Positions 40,096 through 48,229 of a DNA stretch of 64,000 nt are shown here, piece after piece (the stretch's first letter is position 1; every line of letters begins with the position of its first letter). A model generated the notes under the pieces. The model did not search any database. It worked only from the letters and a program-made list of their open reading frames with translations, and was not told the DNA's origin. Made by a program: the position numbers and the translations under genes. This DNA is from Lachnospiraceae bacterium. GTDB lineage: Bacteria > Bacillota > Clostridia > Lachnospirales > Lachnospiraceae. The stretch covers positions 40,002 through 104,001 of the forward strand of contig JAFSBX010000097.1 of the NCBI GenBank assembly GCA_017437065.1, read 5' to 3'.

Positions 40096-40175
40096 AATTC
40101 CCAATCCCTTTCTCTTTTTTTGAAATGAATAGTATAATTGTATTACTCTTTCATCCTTACAAAATTCTATAATTA

Positions 40176-40216
40176 AAAAATACCAGTTACTTACCCAAAA
40201 AGCAACTGGTATTTTA
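40176..40216. terminator. Terminator after the acetyltransferase gene
   Basis: AAAATACCAGTTGCTT pairs with AAGTAACTGGTATTTTTT (one mismatch) around a short loop, with T-runs on both strands. It insulates the GH36 gene from the acetyltransferase gene. Confidence 0.8.
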
Positions 40217-40223
40217 ATCTTTT

Positions 40224-41135
40224 TTATTTATTTTTAGCTAATATCGTCAACCATTTTTCATATGATGCGTTTTTAATTATTACATTTTCTTTTTGTTCAA
40301 ATTTTAGCTTTCTACAGAGCGCTTCGGAGGCTTCATTTCCTTCTTTAATATATGCAGCCACCTGTTCTATTTCCAATTCTTCATACGCATACTTTAAAAT
40401 CGCATTACAGACTTCATAAGCATATCCCTGTCTTTGAAATGGTTTTGCAATAACATATCCCAACTCTACTGTTTCCGTCTCTTCACGCCAACTGATACCG
40501 GCACGGCCAATAATCTCTCTACTCTGTTTCTCCACCACTGTCCACAAACCGTATTCATAAAATTCATATATATTTTTTATATAACTTTTTATATAGTCTG
40601 TTTCCTGCTCCCTTTCAGGATACAACCCCTCCATATATGCAGTAATAGACGGCTCCTTATAAATTTCATAAAAGGCATCCACATCTTCCACGGTCATTTC
40701 ACGGACAATACATCTCTCTGTCTCCAGAATTTTCCATGGAAGTCCGGCATATCTCCTACATATTTTATCCAAATAGTCTATATCTATATTTTCCAGACTT
40801 TCTATTGCGTAGCGTATCCCTCCAAAACTTCTGTCCTCCACACAACCAATATAGGCAATACAGGAACAACCGCCTTCTATAGCAAGCAGACATATGTCCG
40901 GATTGCTGCTGATAAACAGTGTCTCATAATTTTTTCCCGATACATGCTCATCCAATTCCTGTAATATCTCTTCTATTCTGTTATCAGACTCATCAATAAT
41001 CTCCTTCTCTCCATTCTCCCTTTCCGCAATATACCGGACACAATCTATCCCTTCCCTATGAAGCACTTTTACAAATTCATCAGTTTCTTTATTCGACGAT
41101 TCTTTTTCTAAAATAACTATGACTTTTTTTAACAT
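40224..41135 (-). CDS. GNAT-family N-acetyltransferase with extra N-terminal domain
   Basis: The 303-residue protein has a RimJ/RimL-like acetyltransferase domain at about 130-300 (ETERCIVREMTVEDVDAFYE, acetyl-CoA loop KPFQRQGYAYEVCNAILKYA). Its target is not predictable. Residues 1-125 are separate: a beta-alpha start (KKVIVILEKE) and LFISSNPDICLLAIEGGCSCIAYIG, which resembles the end of a HAD-like or Rossmann-type fold, but catalytic HAD motifs are missing. It stands alone, with a terminator after it and a divergent cyclophilin gene upstream. Confidence 0.8.
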   Translation of the reverse strand: MLKKVIVILEKESSNKETDEFVKVLHREGIDCVRYIAERENGEKEIIDESDNRIEEILQELDEHVSGKNYETLFISSNPDICLLAIEGGCSCIAYIGCVEDRSFGGIRYAIESLENIDIDYLDKICRRYAGLPWKILETERCIVREMTVEDVDAFYEIYKEPSITAYMEGLYPEREQETDYIKSYIKNIYEFYEYGLWTVVEKQSREIIGRAGISWREETETVELGYVIAKPFQRQGYAYEVCNAILKYAYEELEIEQVAAYIKEGNEASEALCRKLKFEQKENVIIKNASYEKWLTILAKNK

Positions 41136-41313
41136 TTCACTATCCCATTCTTTCCAATTATAGCTTTTATTATATCTTAAATTTCCAATCTTTTTCCATA
41201 CTTTTTACTTTACGAACAGAGACTTATCCTATAAAATAATAATCATGTTTAAGATTTTGAATTATGAATTAATTCACATCTGATACTAATTAATCAAAGA
41301 AAGGACTATTAAC

Positions 41314-41835
41314 ATGGCACAGAATCCAATTGTTACAATTACAATGGAAAACGGAGACGTTATCAAAGCAGAATTATATCCTGAAATCGCTCCTGTTTCC
41401 GTAAATAACTTTATCAGTTTAATCAACAAAAATTACTATGATGGTCTGATTTTCCACAGAGTTATCAATGGTTTTATGATTCAGGGAGGATGTCCTGACG
41501 GAAACGGAATGGGTGGTCCGGGTTATTCCATTAAAGGAGAATTTTCATCCAACGGTTTCGAAAACAATTTAAAACATACAGAAGGTGTCCTTTCCATGGC
41601 ACGCAGTATGCATCCTGATTCCGCAGGTTCCCAGTTCTTTATTATGCACAAAAATGCACCTCATTTAGACGGTTCTTACGCTGCTTTCGGAAAGGTTACC
41701 GAAGGAATGGATGTAGTAAATAAAATTGCAGAAACAAGAACAGATTACTCCGATCGCCCAATGGAACCACAAGTTATGAAAACAGTTACTGTTGATACTT
41801 TTGGGGAAGATTATCCTGAACCGGAAAAAATGTAA
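41314..41835 (+). CDS. Cyclophilin-type peptidyl-prolyl cis-trans isomerase
   Basis: The 173-residue cytoplasmic enzyme catalyses proline isomerisation during folding. Family landmarks are FHRVINGFMIQGG with the catalytic Arg, GPGYSIKGEF, the MARSMHPDSAGSQFFI stretch with the Gln-Phe-Phe active-site residues, and HLDGSYAAFGKV. There is no signal peptide. AAAGGAC precedes the ATG. It is one of the few plus-strand genes, with its own downstream hairpins. Confidence 0.95.
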   Translation: MAQNPIVTITMENGDVIKAELYPEIAPVSVNNFISLINKNYYDGLIFHRVINGFMIQGGCPDGNGMGGPGYSIKGEFSSNGFENNLKHTEGVLSMARSMHPDSAGSQFFIMHKNAPHLDGSYAAFGKVTEGMDVVNKIAETRTDYSDRPMEPQVMKTVTVDTFGEDYPEPEKM

Positions 41836-41891
41836 CAAATTTGACGTTCATATTTTGTTCACATTTCATTCAGAGAAACTTAATTTGAAAA

Positions 41892-41951
41892 TCATTAGTT
41901 ATTCATTTCTGTCTTATATACTACATATATAAGATAAATGAATAGCTAATT
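41892..41951. repeat. AT-rich 60-base inverted repeat
   Basis: ATTAGTTATTCATTT and AAATGAATAGCTAAT form the outer arms, and TCTTATATA with TATATAAGA continues the stem, giving about 24 pairs with few mismatches and a short loop. A T-rich tract follows on the plus strand. Confidence 0.75.
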
Positions 41952-41992
41952 ACAAGTAATTTGATTTTTTAAATAACTTTTTCATAATAACA

Positions 41993-42050
41993 GCCAAGTA
42001 AAGTGCCCCTTTACTTGGCATCCTCCCTTTTATAGGGCTTTTTTTATTTT
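41993..42050 (+). terminator. Terminator region after the cyclophilin gene
   Basis: GCCAAGTAAAG and CTTTACTTGGC form an 11-bp perfect stem (41993-42019). The T-run comes about 18 bases later (GGGCTTTTTTTATTTT), so the exact stop point is uncertain. Confidence 0.6.
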
Positions 42051-42102
42051 ACAGAGGTTTAATTTGCCGTTAAAAAAGATGAATATGTTGTAAAGCATGT
42101 TG

Positions 42103-42137
42103 CAAAAAGGCTGTCGTACTTGTACGACAGCCTTTTC
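42103..42137. terminator. Terminator after the aldolase gene
   Basis: AAAAGGCTGTCGTAC pairs perfectly with GTACGACAGCCTTTT around two bases, with T-runs on both strands. It lies 20 bases past the aldolase stop codon. Confidence 0.9.
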
Positions 42138-42157
42138 ATATATTCGTTTTCTAACAA

Positions 42158-43021
42158 TTAAGCTTTATTGATAGAACCGAATAATTCCATTTTTTCTTTA
42201 ACAGTTGCTTTGATAGCTTCTGTACCAGGAGCAAGAAGTTTACGAGGATCAAATCCTTTTCCTTCTAAGTCTTTTCCTGCTTCAATATATTTACGTGTAG
42301 CTTCTGCAAATGCTAACTGGCATTCTGTATTAACGTTGATTTTAGCAACACCTAAAGAGATTGCTTTTTTAATCATGTCAGCCGGGATGCCTGTACCACC
42401 ATGAAGAACTAACGGAAGTTCTCCTGTTAACTGCTGAACTGCATCTAATGTTTCGAAGCTTAATCCCTGCCAGTTGTCAGGATATTTACCATGAATGTTA
42501 CCGATACCTGCTGCAAGGAAGTCTACTCCAAGATCAGCGATTGCTTTACATTCGTTAGGATCTGCACATTCACCTGCACCTACAACACCGTCTTCTTCTC
42601 CACCGATAGAACCAACTTCTGCTTCGATAGAGCATCCTTTAGCGTGAGCTGCTGCTACTAATTCTTTTGTTTTTGCTACGTTTTCATCAATTGCGAAATG
42701 AGAACCGTCAAACATGATAGAAGAGAATCCTGCTTCTAAGCATTTGAAGCAGTGATCGTAGCTGCCGTGATCTAAGTGAAGAGCTACAGGAACAGTAATG
42801 TTCATATCTTTGATTAAACCATTAACCATTCCAACAACTACGTCATATCCGCCCATGTATTTACCTGCACCTTCGGATACACCAAGAATAACCGGAGAGT
42901 TATTTTCCTGTGCTGTAGCTAAGATTGCTTTTGTCCACTCAAGGTTATTAATATTGAACTGACCAACTGCATAATGACCAGCTTTTGCTTTGTCTAACAT
43001 TTCTTTTGCTGAAACTAACAT
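42158..43021 (-). CDS. fba: Class II fructose-1,6-bisphosphate aldolase
   Basis: The 287-residue zinc enzyme cleaves fructose-1,6-bisphosphate in glycolysis. Zinc-ligand regions are visible in ALHLDHGSYDHC, GNIHGKYP and LVLHGGTGIP, and the phosphate site in KINVNTE. The start at 43021 (MLVSAKEML) is preferred because GGAGG lies seven bases upstream; an ATG two codons earlier is too close to it. The gene is monocistronic, with a TATAAT at 43065-43060 upstream and a strong terminator. Tagatose-bisphosphate aldolases are close relatives, but this sequence is the usual clostridial Fba. Confidence 0.95.
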   Translation of the reverse strand: MLVSAKEMLDKAKAGHYAVGQFNINNLEWTKAILATAQENNSPVILGVSEGAGKYMGGYDVVVGMVNGLIKDMNITVPVALHLDHGSYDHCFKCLEAGFSSIMFDGSHFAIDENVAKTKELVAAAHAKGCSIEAEVGSIGGEEDGVVGAGECADPNECKAIADLGVDFLAAGIGNIHGKYPDNWQGLSFETLDAVQQLTGELPLVLHGGTGIPADMIKKAISLGVAKINVNTECQLAFAEATRKYIEAGKDLEGKGFDPRKLLAPGTEAIKATVKEKMELFGSINKA

Positions 43022-43116
43022 TTTCATACCTCCATGAAATTATCGTATTTATCGTTACCATTATACCCTATAACATTTAAAAAGGAAATAAATTTCGCTA
43101 AATTTTTAACAAATTT

Positions 43117-44016
43117 TTATTTTTCACCCGGTACAATGATTTTCATTGCCTTTTCACAGTTCTTTATTGTTACTTTTGTATGATTTCCACCAAATTCTCC
43201 ATCCAGAGTCCATGCCACTTCTCTATCTGACTCAAATGTAATCTCTGCACTCTTAAAACAATACATATACTCCGTATTCATATCACGATTCATAAGTGCT
43301 GCAGCTATTAAACTTAATTCAATGGGGTTTTTCGGCATTCGAATGAGAGTAACTTCAAATACTCCATCATTCAAACTGACATCCTTTCCTGTAATTTTCT
43401 TAAACCCTCCGACGGAATCCGAATTTGTGACCATACCAAATATGAAATCGTCTTCTATCGTTTCACCATCATGTTCCACCTTAAAATGAAATGGTTTAAT
43501 GGCAGAAATACTCTTTACCCCCTCCAGAATGTAGGCTGTGTGTCCCAGCAGATTTTTCATTTCCTGTCTGGTTTCATAAGAAACATCCGTAAACAGCCCA
43601 AATGCTGCGATATAAACAAAATTATCGTCATTAAATGCTCCTACATCACACGGAAAGAGTGTACCGTTTATAATTACCTCTGCCGCCTTCTTCATGCTCT
43701 TAGGCAATTTAATACTATTGGCAAAATCATTGGTGCTTCCGGCAGGTATATAGCCAATAGGAACCTGTTTTTCCCCTTTCAGCATTCCCGTTACCACTTC
43801 GTCTAAAGTACCGTCTCCGCCACTACAGACTACCATATCATAAACAGCTTCCCTATCCCTCACAATATCAACAGCTTCTCCCGCTGCCTGTGTAGGATAT
43901 GCAGTCACTTCATAACCGCCAACCGTAAAAATATTTATTATATCCAACAAATGATTGCGAATCTGCGCTTTTCCCGCTTTCGGGTTATATACAAAAAGCA
44001 TTTTTGGTTTTCGCAT
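43117..44016 (-). CDS. YegS/DagK-type lipid kinase
   Basis: The 299-residue protein belongs to the diacylglycerol kinase catalytic family. The N-terminal NAD-kinase-like domain shows VYNPKAGKAQ and the nucleotide motif CSGGDGTLDEVVTGM, followed by IPAGSTNDFANS. The C-terminal beta-sandwich contains the substrate site. It probably phosphorylates diacylglycerol or a related lipid, recycling lipid from lipoteichoic acid synthesis. GAAGGG precedes the ATG. Confidence 0.9.
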   Translation of the reverse strand: MRKPKMLFVYNPKAGKAQIRNHLLDIINIFTVGGYEVTAYPTQAAGEAVDIVRDREAVYDMVVCSGGDGTLDEVVTGMLKGEKQVPIGYIPAGSTNDFANSIKLPKSMKKAAEVIINGTLFPCDVGAFNDDNFVYIAAFGLFTDVSYETRQEMKNLLGHTAYILEGVKSISAIKPFHFKVEHDGETIEDDFIFGMVTNSDSVGGFKKITGKDVSLNDGVFEVTLIRMPKNPIELSLIAAALMNRDMNTEYMYCFKSAEITFESDREVAWTLDGEFGGNHTKVTIKNCEKAMKIIVPGEK

Positions 44017-44150
44017 GTTATTTCCCTTCTTTTACCAACATTAATTTTTCTTACAATATACAGCTTTTTAACTCCAAAATCAACTTTAGGCAAAAATTTA
44101 ATGATTGTTTAATGATTACTTAATAATTTACACACCGGTTAAAATCCACA

Positions 44151-44184
44151 GAAAAAGCCGGCACACTTCGCGTATACCAGCCTC
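44151..44184 (-). terminator. Terminator after the HPr-like gene
   Basis: AGGCTGGTATAC pairs with GTGTGCCGGCTT (several G-U pairs) around GCGAA, followed by TTTTC. It ends the hprK-to-HPr cluster. Confidence 0.75.
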
Positions 44185-44200
44185 TTATCTGCTACTAAAA

Positions 44201-44455
44201 TTATTCTGCCTTTAAAAACTTTTCAATGCCTTCCATTGCTGTATTTTCATCACTTCCGTTTGTTATCACCTTTACGGTTTCACCATTATCAAGTCCGAGA
44301 CTCATCATACCCATAATACTTTTGGCATTTACTTTTTTGTTGCCGGACTCAATATAAATGTCGCTCTCAAACTGACTGGCCACCTGCACAAGTAATGCCA
44401 CCGGTCTTGCCTCCAAGCCTGTCTCCAACCCGATTACTATTTCTTTCTCTCTCAT
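44201..44455 (-). CDS. crh: HPr-like catabolite repression protein (Crh type) with Glu15
   Basis: The 84-residue protein has the HPr fold, but the catalytic His15 of the PTS carrier is replaced by Glu (TGLEARPVALLV). The regulatory Ser46 is intact (NAKSIMGMM). It therefore cannot take phosphate from enzyme I at residue 15, but should be a substrate of HPr kinase. This matches Bacillus subtilis Crh (Gln15), which also lies downstream of whiA. Its phosphorylated form would act as a CcpA corepressor. hprK lies four genes upstream in the same cluster. It follows whiA by 15 bases. Confidence 0.85.
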   Translation of the reverse strand: MREKEIVIGLETGLEARPVALLVQVASQFESDIYIESGNKKVNAKSIMGMMSLGLDNGETVKVITNGSDENTAMEGIEKFLKAE

Positions 44456-44470
44456 ATTGTTCCTCTCCTT

Positions 44471-45412
44471 CTACGTCCTAATTCTATCTGCAAGCTCACT
44501 TAATTTTCTTAGTCGATGATTTACACCGGATTTTCCTACCGGCGGGTTCAAATATTGTCCAAGCTCCTTTAAGGTAGCATCAGGGTAATCCAAACGCACT
44601 TCTGCCATTTCCCTTAAGCTGTCCTGCAGGTTATTAAACCCGTAATTATCACGAATAAGTATAATATCTTCAATCTGTTTAGACGAAGCATTTACCGTCT
44701 TCGTAATATTTGCAGCCTCACAATTCACACGTCTGTTAATGGAATTTCGCATTTCTTTTACAATACGCTGATTTTCAAATTCCATAAGTGATACATGTGC
44801 TTCCACTATATTTAGTAAGTCAGAGATTCCTCCGCCTTCTTTTAAATAGACTACATAATATTTCTTTCTTAGAACAATCTTTGCTTCTACCTGAAATCCC
44901 TGAATGAGGTCACGTAGCTGTATTGCCTGCATTTCATTAGTACATACCAGTTCCAAATGATAACTTTTTTCAGGATCGCTCATAGATCCTGCGGTTAAAA
45001 ATGCTCCTCGTAAAAATGCTCTTTGACAGCAAGAGTTTTTTATTAACACTGCATTGACAGGCTGCTCAAATGAAAGTACCTCATACTCAGCATTCAATAG
45101 TTTAACAGTCTGTAATACTTTATATACATGTTCTTCCTCGTCCAGAACAAAAGAATATGTATGACTCCTGCTTTGACTTTCTAACGTCTCCCAAGCAGCA
45201 TCAATACCTATATTAAATGTTTTTTGTAGTAATGTAAAGTACTTTCTGATAACCGATTGATTTTCGGTATGAAAGCTAAGTGTTTTCTTCCCTTCTGTTT
45301 CCTGATACTTTCCGCCAAAATGTATCATGGCTGCCAGCTCTGCAATCTGACAGTGTCTCGAAGCACTGATATGTTTTGTCAATTCTTCTTTTACTTCACC
45401 GGAAAAAGACAT
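44471..45412 (-). CDS. whiA: WhiA-family sporulation/cell-division regulator
   Basis: The 313-residue protein has the WhiA architecture: an N-terminal half related to LAGLIDADG homing endonucleases (HCQIAELAAMIHFGGKYQ, CCQRAFLRGAFLTAGSMSDPEKSYHLE) and a C-terminal helix-turn-helix (LRELAEVRLDYPDATLKELGQYL-type region ending VGKSGVNHRLRKLSELA). The start at 45412 has GGAG eight bases upstream; the GTG three codons earlier abuts it. It lies 13 bases after rapZ, as in most Firmicutes. Confidence 0.95.
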   Translation of the reverse strand: MSFSGEVKEELTKHISASRHCQIAELAAMIHFGGKYQETEGKKTLSFHTENQSVIRKYFTLLQKTFNIGIDAAWETLESQSRSHTYSFVLDEEEHVYKVLQTVKLLNAEYEVLSFEQPVNAVLIKNSCCQRAFLRGAFLTAGSMSDPEKSYHLELVCTNEMQAIQLRDLIQGFQVEAKIVLRKKYYVVYLKEGGGISDLLNIVEAHVSLMEFENQRIVKEMRNSINRRVNCEAANITKTVNASSKQIEDIILIRDNYGFNNLQDSLREMAEVRLDYPDATLKELGQYLNPPVGKSGVNHRLRKLSELADRIRT

Positions 45413-45425
45413 CGCTTTCACTCCT

Positions 45426-46289
45426 CTATCTTCCCTGTTCTACATCACGATGGGAAATCTTAAGTCCGTAATTTCCCTTTCCTTTAAGTTGCTTGTACAA
45501 TTCATTTGCAAGTGTCACACTTCTATGCTTGCCACCGGTACATCCCACGCCTATAACAAGCTGATATTTTCCTTCAGTAATATAATTCGGAATAAGAAAG
45601 TTTACCATATCAACCAGTTTATCAAGAAAAACATGTGACTCGTCAAAGCTCATTACATAATCCTGAACTTCTTTATCATTCCCTGTTTTCTGTTTCAACT
45701 CATCAATATAAAATGGATTTGGCAGAAAACGCACGTCAAAAACAAGATCGGCATCTGCAAGTATTCCATTTTTAAAGCCAAAGGAAACAATGTTAACCAT
45801 AAGACTATTATATTCTTCACCCTGTATAAAAATGCGGTCAAGTTCTTCTTTTAATTCTCTTGTTAAAAGATTGGAAGTATCGATAACATAATCCGCTTTT
45901 TTCTTAAGTCCTTCGAGAATACTTCTTTCCTTTTTGATTCCCTCTTCTACTCTTCCATCTTTTTCAAGCGGATGCAGTCTTCTGCTTTCTTTATAGCGTT
46001 TCAACAACACCTGATGATTTGCGTCCATAAATAAAATTTCAAAAGAATGCCCTTTTTCCCGCAACATATCCAATGTTTTCTCAACGCCTCCCATCGTCTG
46101 ATCGGAACGAACATCAAGCCCAAGCGCAACCTTCGTCTCTTCTCTGCCGGGCGTTGCAAAAACTTCCATAAATTTTTCCACGAGTGGCTCAGGAAGATTA
46201 TCTACACAATAAAATCCTATATCTTCTAACATTTTCAGTGCAGTTCTCTTACCGCCGCCACTCATTCCTGTTACTACTACAAATCTCAT
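45426..46289 (-). CDS. rapZ: RNase adapter/nucleotide-binding protein RapZ (YvcJ)
   Basis: The 287-residue protein has a P-loop at the N-terminus (VTGMSGGGKRTALKML), the family motif GFYCVDNLPEPL, and the C-terminal conserved VIGVGCTGGKHRSVTLANEL with SHRD near the end. In Bacillus the homologue YvcJ binds nucleotides and affects competence; in E. coli RapZ controls glucosamine-6-phosphate synthase through a small RNA. In the P-loop, Arg follows the Lys where Ser or Thr is usual. It lies between murB and whiA; the YvcK gene often found here is absent. Confidence 0.93.
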   Translation of the reverse strand: MRFVVVTGMSGGGKRTALKMLEDIGFYCVDNLPEPLVEKFMEVFATPGREETKVALGLDVRSDQTMGGVEKTLDMLREKGHSFEILFMDANHQVLLKRYKESRRLHPLEKDGRVEEGIKKERSILEGLKKKADYVIDTSNLLTRELKEELDRIFIQGEEYNSLMVNIVSFGFKNGILADADLVFDVRFLPNPFYIDELKQKTGNDKEVQDYVMSFDESHVFLDKLVDMVNFLIPNYITEGKYQLVIGVGCTGGKHRSVTLANELYKQLKGKGNYGLKISHRDVEQGR

Positions 46290-46311
46290 TTGTTACTCCA
46301 TTCTTCTTATG

Positions 46312-47226
46312 TCAGAACTGTCCTATACGGATTACTTCCGGTTCCAACATAACACCAAACTGCTCTTTTACCCGTTCCTGTACCTCTATAATTAATTCGG
46401 AAATATCTGTTGCTGATGCATTTCCCGTATTAATAATAAAACCACAATGCTTATCGGAAACTTTTGCTCCCCCTATGGAAAAGCCTCTAAGTCCCGCATC
46501 CATAATCAGTTTCCCCGCAAAATATCCTTCCGGACGTTTAAACGTACTTCCGGCACTTGCATATTCAAGCGGTTGTTTTTCTCTTCTCCGTTCCGCAAAA
46601 TCATCCATCTTCTTTTTAATTTCTTCCTTCATGCCTTCCTGAAGCTGCAATACTGTAGAAAGAACAATAAACGGACGATTTTTTATAGCACTGGTACGAT
46701 AGCCAAACTCCATCGTGTCATTATCAAGCGTAAGGATATTTCCTTCCTGATCCATAACAGTAACTTCTTTCACAATCTGCTTCATTTCACCGTCATAAGC
46801 ACCTGCATTCATAACAACAGCGCCTCCAAGAGTACCCGGAATACCGGAAGCAAATTCCATACCGGTCAACCCTTCCTCCATAGCTTCCCTGGCTGCTTTA
46901 GCAAGTGAAACTCCTGCCCCCGAAATAATTTGAGTTCCTGCTACATGTATTTCACTGAATTCTCCTTCCAGCTTTAAAACCACACCATCATACCCTTTAT
47001 CGCTTACAAGCAGATTACTGCCGTTTCCCAAAACAAAAAAATCATGTTCTGTCTGTCTTAAAAAGGTAATTATTTTAGAAAGTTCCTTACTGTCTGAAAC
47101 TTTAATCAAGCAGGCTGCCTCTCCGCCAACGCGGAAAGTCGTATGCCTGCTCATTAATTCATTCAGTACAATGTTTTCATTCGGAACAATTCTGCCTAAA
47201 TTTTCAATAAAAGTTGAACTTAACAT
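46312..47226 (-). CDS. murB: UDP-N-acetylenolpyruvoylglucosamine reductase MurB
   Basis: The roughly 304-residue flavoenzyme reduces UDP-GlcNAc-enolpyruvate in the second step of peptidoglycan precursor synthesis. FAD-binding segments TTFRVGGEAACLIKV, VLGNGSNLLVSD and ASGIPGTLGGAVVMNAGAYDGEM are clear, with GSTFKRPEGYFAGKLID-type substrate loop and a C-terminal LEPEV Glu. It is type II (short, no Tyr loop), typical of Gram-positives. The ATG at 47226 follows GCAGGTGCAT. Confidence 0.96.
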   Translation of the reverse strand: MLSSTFIENLGRIVPNENIVLNELMSRHTTFRVGGEAACLIKVSDSKELSKIITFLRQTEHDFFVLGNGSNLLVSDKGYDGVVLKLEGEFSEIHVAGTQIISGAGVSLAKAAREAMEEGLTGMEFASGIPGTLGGAVVMNAGAYDGEMKQIVKEVTVMDQEGNILTLDNDTMEFGYRTSAIKNRPFIVLSTVLQLQEGMKEEIKKKMDDFAERRREKQPLEYASAGSTFKRPEGYFAGKLIMDAGLRGFSIGGAKVSDKHCGFIINTGNASATDISELIIEVQERVKEQFGVMLEPEVIRIGQF

Positions 47227-47247
47227 ATGCACCTGCGCTTCTTTATT

Positions 47248-48183
47248 TTAGTCTAAAACCATCTTTGCAGCACCATAAATGCCTGCATCATTTCCGAGTG
47301 TTGCAAGTTTGAAATCTACATTTCTGCTTGCATGGAATACATAGCTTTCATAATATGGTTTAATATACTCAAAAAGAACTTCTCCTGCTTTTGATACACC
47401 GCCACCGATTACAAAAGCTTCCGGATTTACTACTCCGGCAACTGCTGCCAGACCTTTTCCAAGATAATAACCAAACTGCTGTGCAACCCAGATTGCTACT
47501 TTATCTCCTGCCTTTACTGCATCAAATACAGCTTTTGCACTTAATTCTCCGTTTCTTAAAACACTTTCTTCATCACCCTGCAATTTTCTCTTTGCAAGAC
47601 GAACAACACCTGTTGCGGAAGCATACTGTTCCAGACAACCGCGGTTTTTACAGCCACAGATATCCTGCTCATCATCCTCCACATGAATATGTCCGATTTC
47701 TCCACCTGCACCAACTGCACCGCTTAAAATCTCTCCATTGATGATAATACCACCACCTACACCGGTTCCAAGTGTTACGGCAACCATATTTTTATATCCC
47801 TGTCCACCGCCTTTCCACATTTCACCAAGTGCTGCAACATTCGCATCATTTCCGGTTTTTACTTCCATACCATCTAACAGACCGGATAAAGTTTCGCTGA
47901 CATTGAATACACCCCAGCCTAAGTTAACAGCCACATGAACTACTCCGTCTGCATCTACAGGACCCGGAACACCTACACCTACACCTGCAACTGCGTCTTT
48001 AGTAATCCCTTTTTCCTGCATCTTCTTCTGAATGCTTTCTGCTACATCCGGTAAAATAGCTTCTCCGCCATTTTCTGTTCTTGTTGGTATTTCCCATTTA
48101 TCCACTACATTTCCGTTAGCTTCAAAAAATCCTAATTTTACTGTTGTTCCTCCGATATCTACACCAAATACATACTGACTCAT
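47248..48183 (-). CDS. glcK: ROK-family glucokinase
   Basis: The 311-residue kinase phosphorylates glucose at C6. It has the phosphate motif FGVDIGGTTVKLGFF, the second phosphate motif AVTLGTGVGGGIIING, the ROK signature GEIGHIHVEDDEQDICGCKNRGCLEQYAS with four cysteines for zinc, and the adenosine motif VIGGGVSKAG. The internally released glucose from mannosyl-glucose phosphorolysis would need such a kinase. It lies between hprK and murB with short gaps, linking it to carbon control. Confidence 0.95.
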   Translation of the reverse strand: MSQYVFGVDIGGTTVKLGFFEANGNVVDKWEIPTRTENGGEAILPDVAESIQKKMQEKGITKDAVAGVGVGVPGPVDADGVVHVAVNLGWGVFNVSETLSGLLDGMEVKTGNDANVAALGEMWKGGGQGYKNMVAVTLGTGVGGGIIINGEILSGAVGAGGEIGHIHVEDDEQDICGCKNRGCLEQYASATGVVRLAKRKLQGDEESVLRNGELSAKAVFDAVKAGDKVAIWVAQQFGYYLGKGLAAVAGVVNPEAFVIGGGVSKAGEVLFEYIKPYYESYVFHASRNVDFKLATLGNDAGIYGAAKMVLD

Positions 48184-48229
48184 CCCTAAAAATGCTCCTT
48201 TCGACTTATGTAATTAATACAAAATTTAA

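Larger units (their letters stand above)
41836..42157. other. Gap with three stem-loops between convergent ppi and fba genes
   Basis: About 320 bases hold the AT-rich inverted repeat at 41892-41951, the cyclophilin terminator near 41993-42050 and the aldolase terminator at 42103-42137. No gene is seen. Confidence 0.7.

Noticed and set aside
44201-44455. Ordinary PTS carrier HPr
   Set aside because: Residue 15 is Glu, not His, so it cannot carry phosphate from enzyme I at that site.
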